From Opitutales bacterium (GTDB taxonomy: Bacteria > Verrucomicrobiota > Verrucomicrobiia > Opitutales > UBA2995), in contig JAJDZZ010000082.1 in NCBI GenBank assembly GCA_022824405.1, positions 1 to 44,853 on the forward strand: a stretch of DNA of 44,853 nucleotides. Reading direction: 5' to 3'. Below the pieces are notes generated by a model, which was not told where the DNA came from, did no database searches, and worked only from the letters and a program-made list of their open reading frames with translations. A program made the position numbers and the translations under genes. Below, piece after piece: positions 43,284-44,853 of the stretch (position 1 is the first letter of the stretch; the number at the start of each line of letters is the position of its first letter).

Positions 43284-43797
43284 AGTCTTCCAATTCTCCT
43301 TTTTCCCCATGGGGACAAATCACTCCCCCTTTGCCCCGATGGAACCGTAAAATCCTGTAATCAGTCAATGGAATTGCGGAGTCTCTTCCTCGATGACGGA
43401 GGGTAACCACGGATTTCATGGATGGGCACGGATTTAAAATAAAACAACGCTTCGCTTGATGCCTACGGCAACAGGATGGCACTGCGTGCCAACAGGAAAA
43501 CAAATCAAAAAAATCCTGTTCGCAAAACGATCCTGTTCCGGCAAAGCCGGACCAAGCGACTGAAAGGAGCGTTGTTCAACTTCTTCCTCTGCGCTGCTTG
43601 GCGTGCTTGGCCAATTGCGTGACTTGTCCGCTTGGCGAGAGTCAATTCCCTTTTCCGTAAGGATGCGGAATCGATATCGATATCTTGGTGCCGACTTGGT
43701 GCCATCTCGCCTCAGCAAAATCCCATTCCTAATTCCTCATTCCTAATTCCTAATTGGCGCCTCTGGGCGCCCCCTCCCCATGCGGCCGGTTGGGAAT
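43284..43797. repeat. Repeat region with right flank of the HicAB-like pair
   Basis: About 510 bp. A purine/pyrimidine-rich lead (43284-43404), the right direct repeat (43405-43643), TTCCCTTTTCCG, an interrupted ATCTCGCC word (43704-43711), CCTAATTCC units (43726-43757), and a GGCGCC-TCTG-GGCGCC hairpin (43756-43771) 23 bp beyond the RAYT stop codon in its direction of reading. Confidence 0.7.
43405..43643 (+). repeat. Right direct repeat flanking the HicAB-like pair
   Basis: About 239 bp matching 42343-42611. Together the two copies enclose about 790 bp with the gene pair. Recombination between them would delete the pair. Confidence 0.8.
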
Positions 43798-44766
43798 TCA
43801 GGAGAAAATTCCTTTTCTCAAATCGCGCATCACCATCAACCCCGAATCCTTCAGGCCCAGCATGGGCCGCGCCCCCGAAGTCCGACGTTTCCCAAATAGA
43901 CCGCGATGCGTCTCGAATATCCCGTTCACGTAATCCTTCGAGCCGAGAACCATGCCATCGGTAAAATAACGTACCCGCAGCCTCAACACCTGTCCCAGCG
44001 GCAAGGTTCCATCAGCTTCCAATACCTTTCTGACCGCCTCGCGGTCCATCGCTTTCTGGCCTTCCCGCGATGTCGTCGCTCCCATCAGGAACAGAATCTT
44101 GCGATACTCCGACAAGGCGGCCTTCCCAGCCTTCATGGCAAGCGCACGACACAGCCCACTTCGCGCTTCGATGTTCCCGGCCACCGCCTCGGAGTAGCCG
44201 CAGTAACGATAGTCCTTGGGATCCTCCACCAGGCTCGCCCGCACCGGGTTCAAGTCTATGTAAGCGGCCACCGCACCCAAACAACTCGCCGTATCCTCGA
44301 TCAGCACGCTCTTGAACCGCTCCGCCCACAAGGTCCCGTAACGCCGGTGTGTACGGTTATACCAGATGCTGAAGCGTTGCTTCAACTCTTTCATATACAA
44401 CGATATATCCCCCATCCGCGCCAGGAGCCTCTCCCGTTCCGCCTGCGCTTGATCCCCTCCCTTTTTAAGGATGCCCTCCAAGGTTTCCACCCGCCCCTTT
44501 TGCCGCCCGTACAATTCGCAAAACCGGGCCAATAATTCCGTGTCATCGACTTCCTGATTTTCCGGCACCCGCACCAGGACGTGGAAGTGGTTGGTCATGA
44601 TGCAATAGGTCAGAATTTCCACCCCGCAGAAACGGGCCATGTACCACATCTGCTTGCGCAACACTTCCTTAGCCCGATTATCCAACAGCATCGCGCCACC
44701 CACCACGCGCGTCACGCAGTGATACACCGCACTTTGCCCCTTCACCTTCAACCTGGACGTTCTCAT
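43798..44766 (-). CDS. REP-associated tyrosine transposase (RAYT, Y1/HUH)
   Basis: A 322-residue single-strand DNA transposase-like protein of the IS200/RAYT group. The HUH motif is His60-Phe-His62 in LTYCIMTNHFHVLV, the start is QSAVYHCVTRVVGG, and the third block is YMKELKQRFSIWYNRTHRRYGTLWAERFKS, which holds the expected catalytic tyrosine (Tyr of WYN is a candidate). AAYIDLNPVRASLVEDPKDYRYCGYSE is a family landmark. In this family the protein cuts and joins at REP hairpins. GTAG REPs occur at 41166 and 42253. The start is taken at 44766, and a longer in-frame start at 44835 is possible. It lacks terminal inverted repeats, as is usual for RAYTs. Confidence 0.93.
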   Translation of the reverse strand: MRTSRLKVKGQSAVYHCVTRVVGGAMLLDNRAKEVLRKQMWYMARFCGVEILTYCIMTNHFHVLVRVPENQEVDDTELLARFCELYGRQKGRVETLEGILKKGGDQAQAERERLLARMGDISLYMKELKQRFSIWYNRTHRRYGTLWAERFKSVLIEDTASCLGAVAAYIDLNPVRASLVEDPKDYRYCGYSEAVAGNIEARSGLCRALAMKAGKAALSEYRKILFLMGATTSREGQKAMDREAVRKVLEADGTLPLGQVLRLRVRYFTDGMVLGSKDYVNGIFETHRGLFGKRRTSGARPMLGLKDSGLMVMRDLRKGIFS

Positions 44767-44853
44767 ACCCCCCACCCTGCCCATTCCTAATCCCCTGTCA
44801 ACAAATTTTAGCCTGTCCCTTTTAATCTCCCCCATGGGTGTCCACCTTTGATC

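Overview
The window is a piece of a Gram-negative bacterial chromosome, most likely from the Verrucomicrobiota (Opitutae/Puniceicoccales-like). The phylum call rests on gene content: a TIGR02604/PVC-type beta-propeller protein with a CxxCH haem site, ThuA, DUF1080 and sulfatase proteins, two TonB-dependent receptors, a DUF5916 outer-membrane protein and a RAYT transposase. No rRNA or marker tree is available here, so it is an inference. Coding density is moderate, and most genes are separated by 100-500 bp of strongly patterned repeats.

Layout. (1) 0.4-5.2 kb, minus strand: tgt, queA and queF (queuosine at tRNA position 34) beside a U32-family protein of the tRNA-hydroxylation type and a one-cluster ferredoxin, which looks like a wobble-base modification island. 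(2) 5.5-6.4 kb: a RidA-family gene and a four-helix-bundle (IVS) gene bounded by inverted octamer arrays. (3) 6.6-10.2 kb, minus: a lipoprotein, ResB and CcsA, a system II cytochrome c maturation operon. (4) 10.4-13.7 kb: a DUF481-like barrel, nadD-rsfS, an ExoD-like protein and a decayed IVS copy. (5) 13.8-19 kb, plus: a sulfatase, tRNA-Leu(UAA) on the minus strand, aroC coupled to an orphan gene, and an outer-membrane barrel. (6) 19.3-25.2 kb: a TonB receptor, a small ORF, tmRNA, a TlpA-like thioredoxin and a beta-hydroxyacid dehydrogenase. (7) 25.5-33.4 kb, minus: ThuA, the PVC fusion protein, a PQQ-like propeller and DUF5916, probably one operon. (8) 33.6-35.9 kb, minus: a LarA-like protein with a two-subunit ThDP decarboxylase. 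(9) 36-42.1 kb: a PAS-PP2C phosphatase, a haem-binding protein, a second TonB receptor and a DUF1080 protein. (10) 42.1-44.8 kb: a HicAB-like pair between ~250-bp direct repeats, then a RAYT transposase.

The most unusual content is between the genes. At least six repeat families recur. They are: a variable-stem hairpin followed by AATTAGG repeats, often at gene 3' ends and in places supplying the stop codon; a hairpin with arms ATCTCGCC/GGCGAGAT just before start codons; a paired-hairpin element whose stems change while pairing is kept; a three-hairpin ~100-bp element; GTAG-type REPs; and TTTGTGCC octamer arrays that flank intact and broken copies of the IVS gene. Several families are strung together in the same order at four or more loci. 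Together with the RAYT gene this suggests active or recent spread of small non-autonomous elements.

Limits: no homology search, folding or codon statistics were run. Functions rest on recognised motifs and starts on visible codons. Many intergenic ORFs are translations of repeats and were left out.
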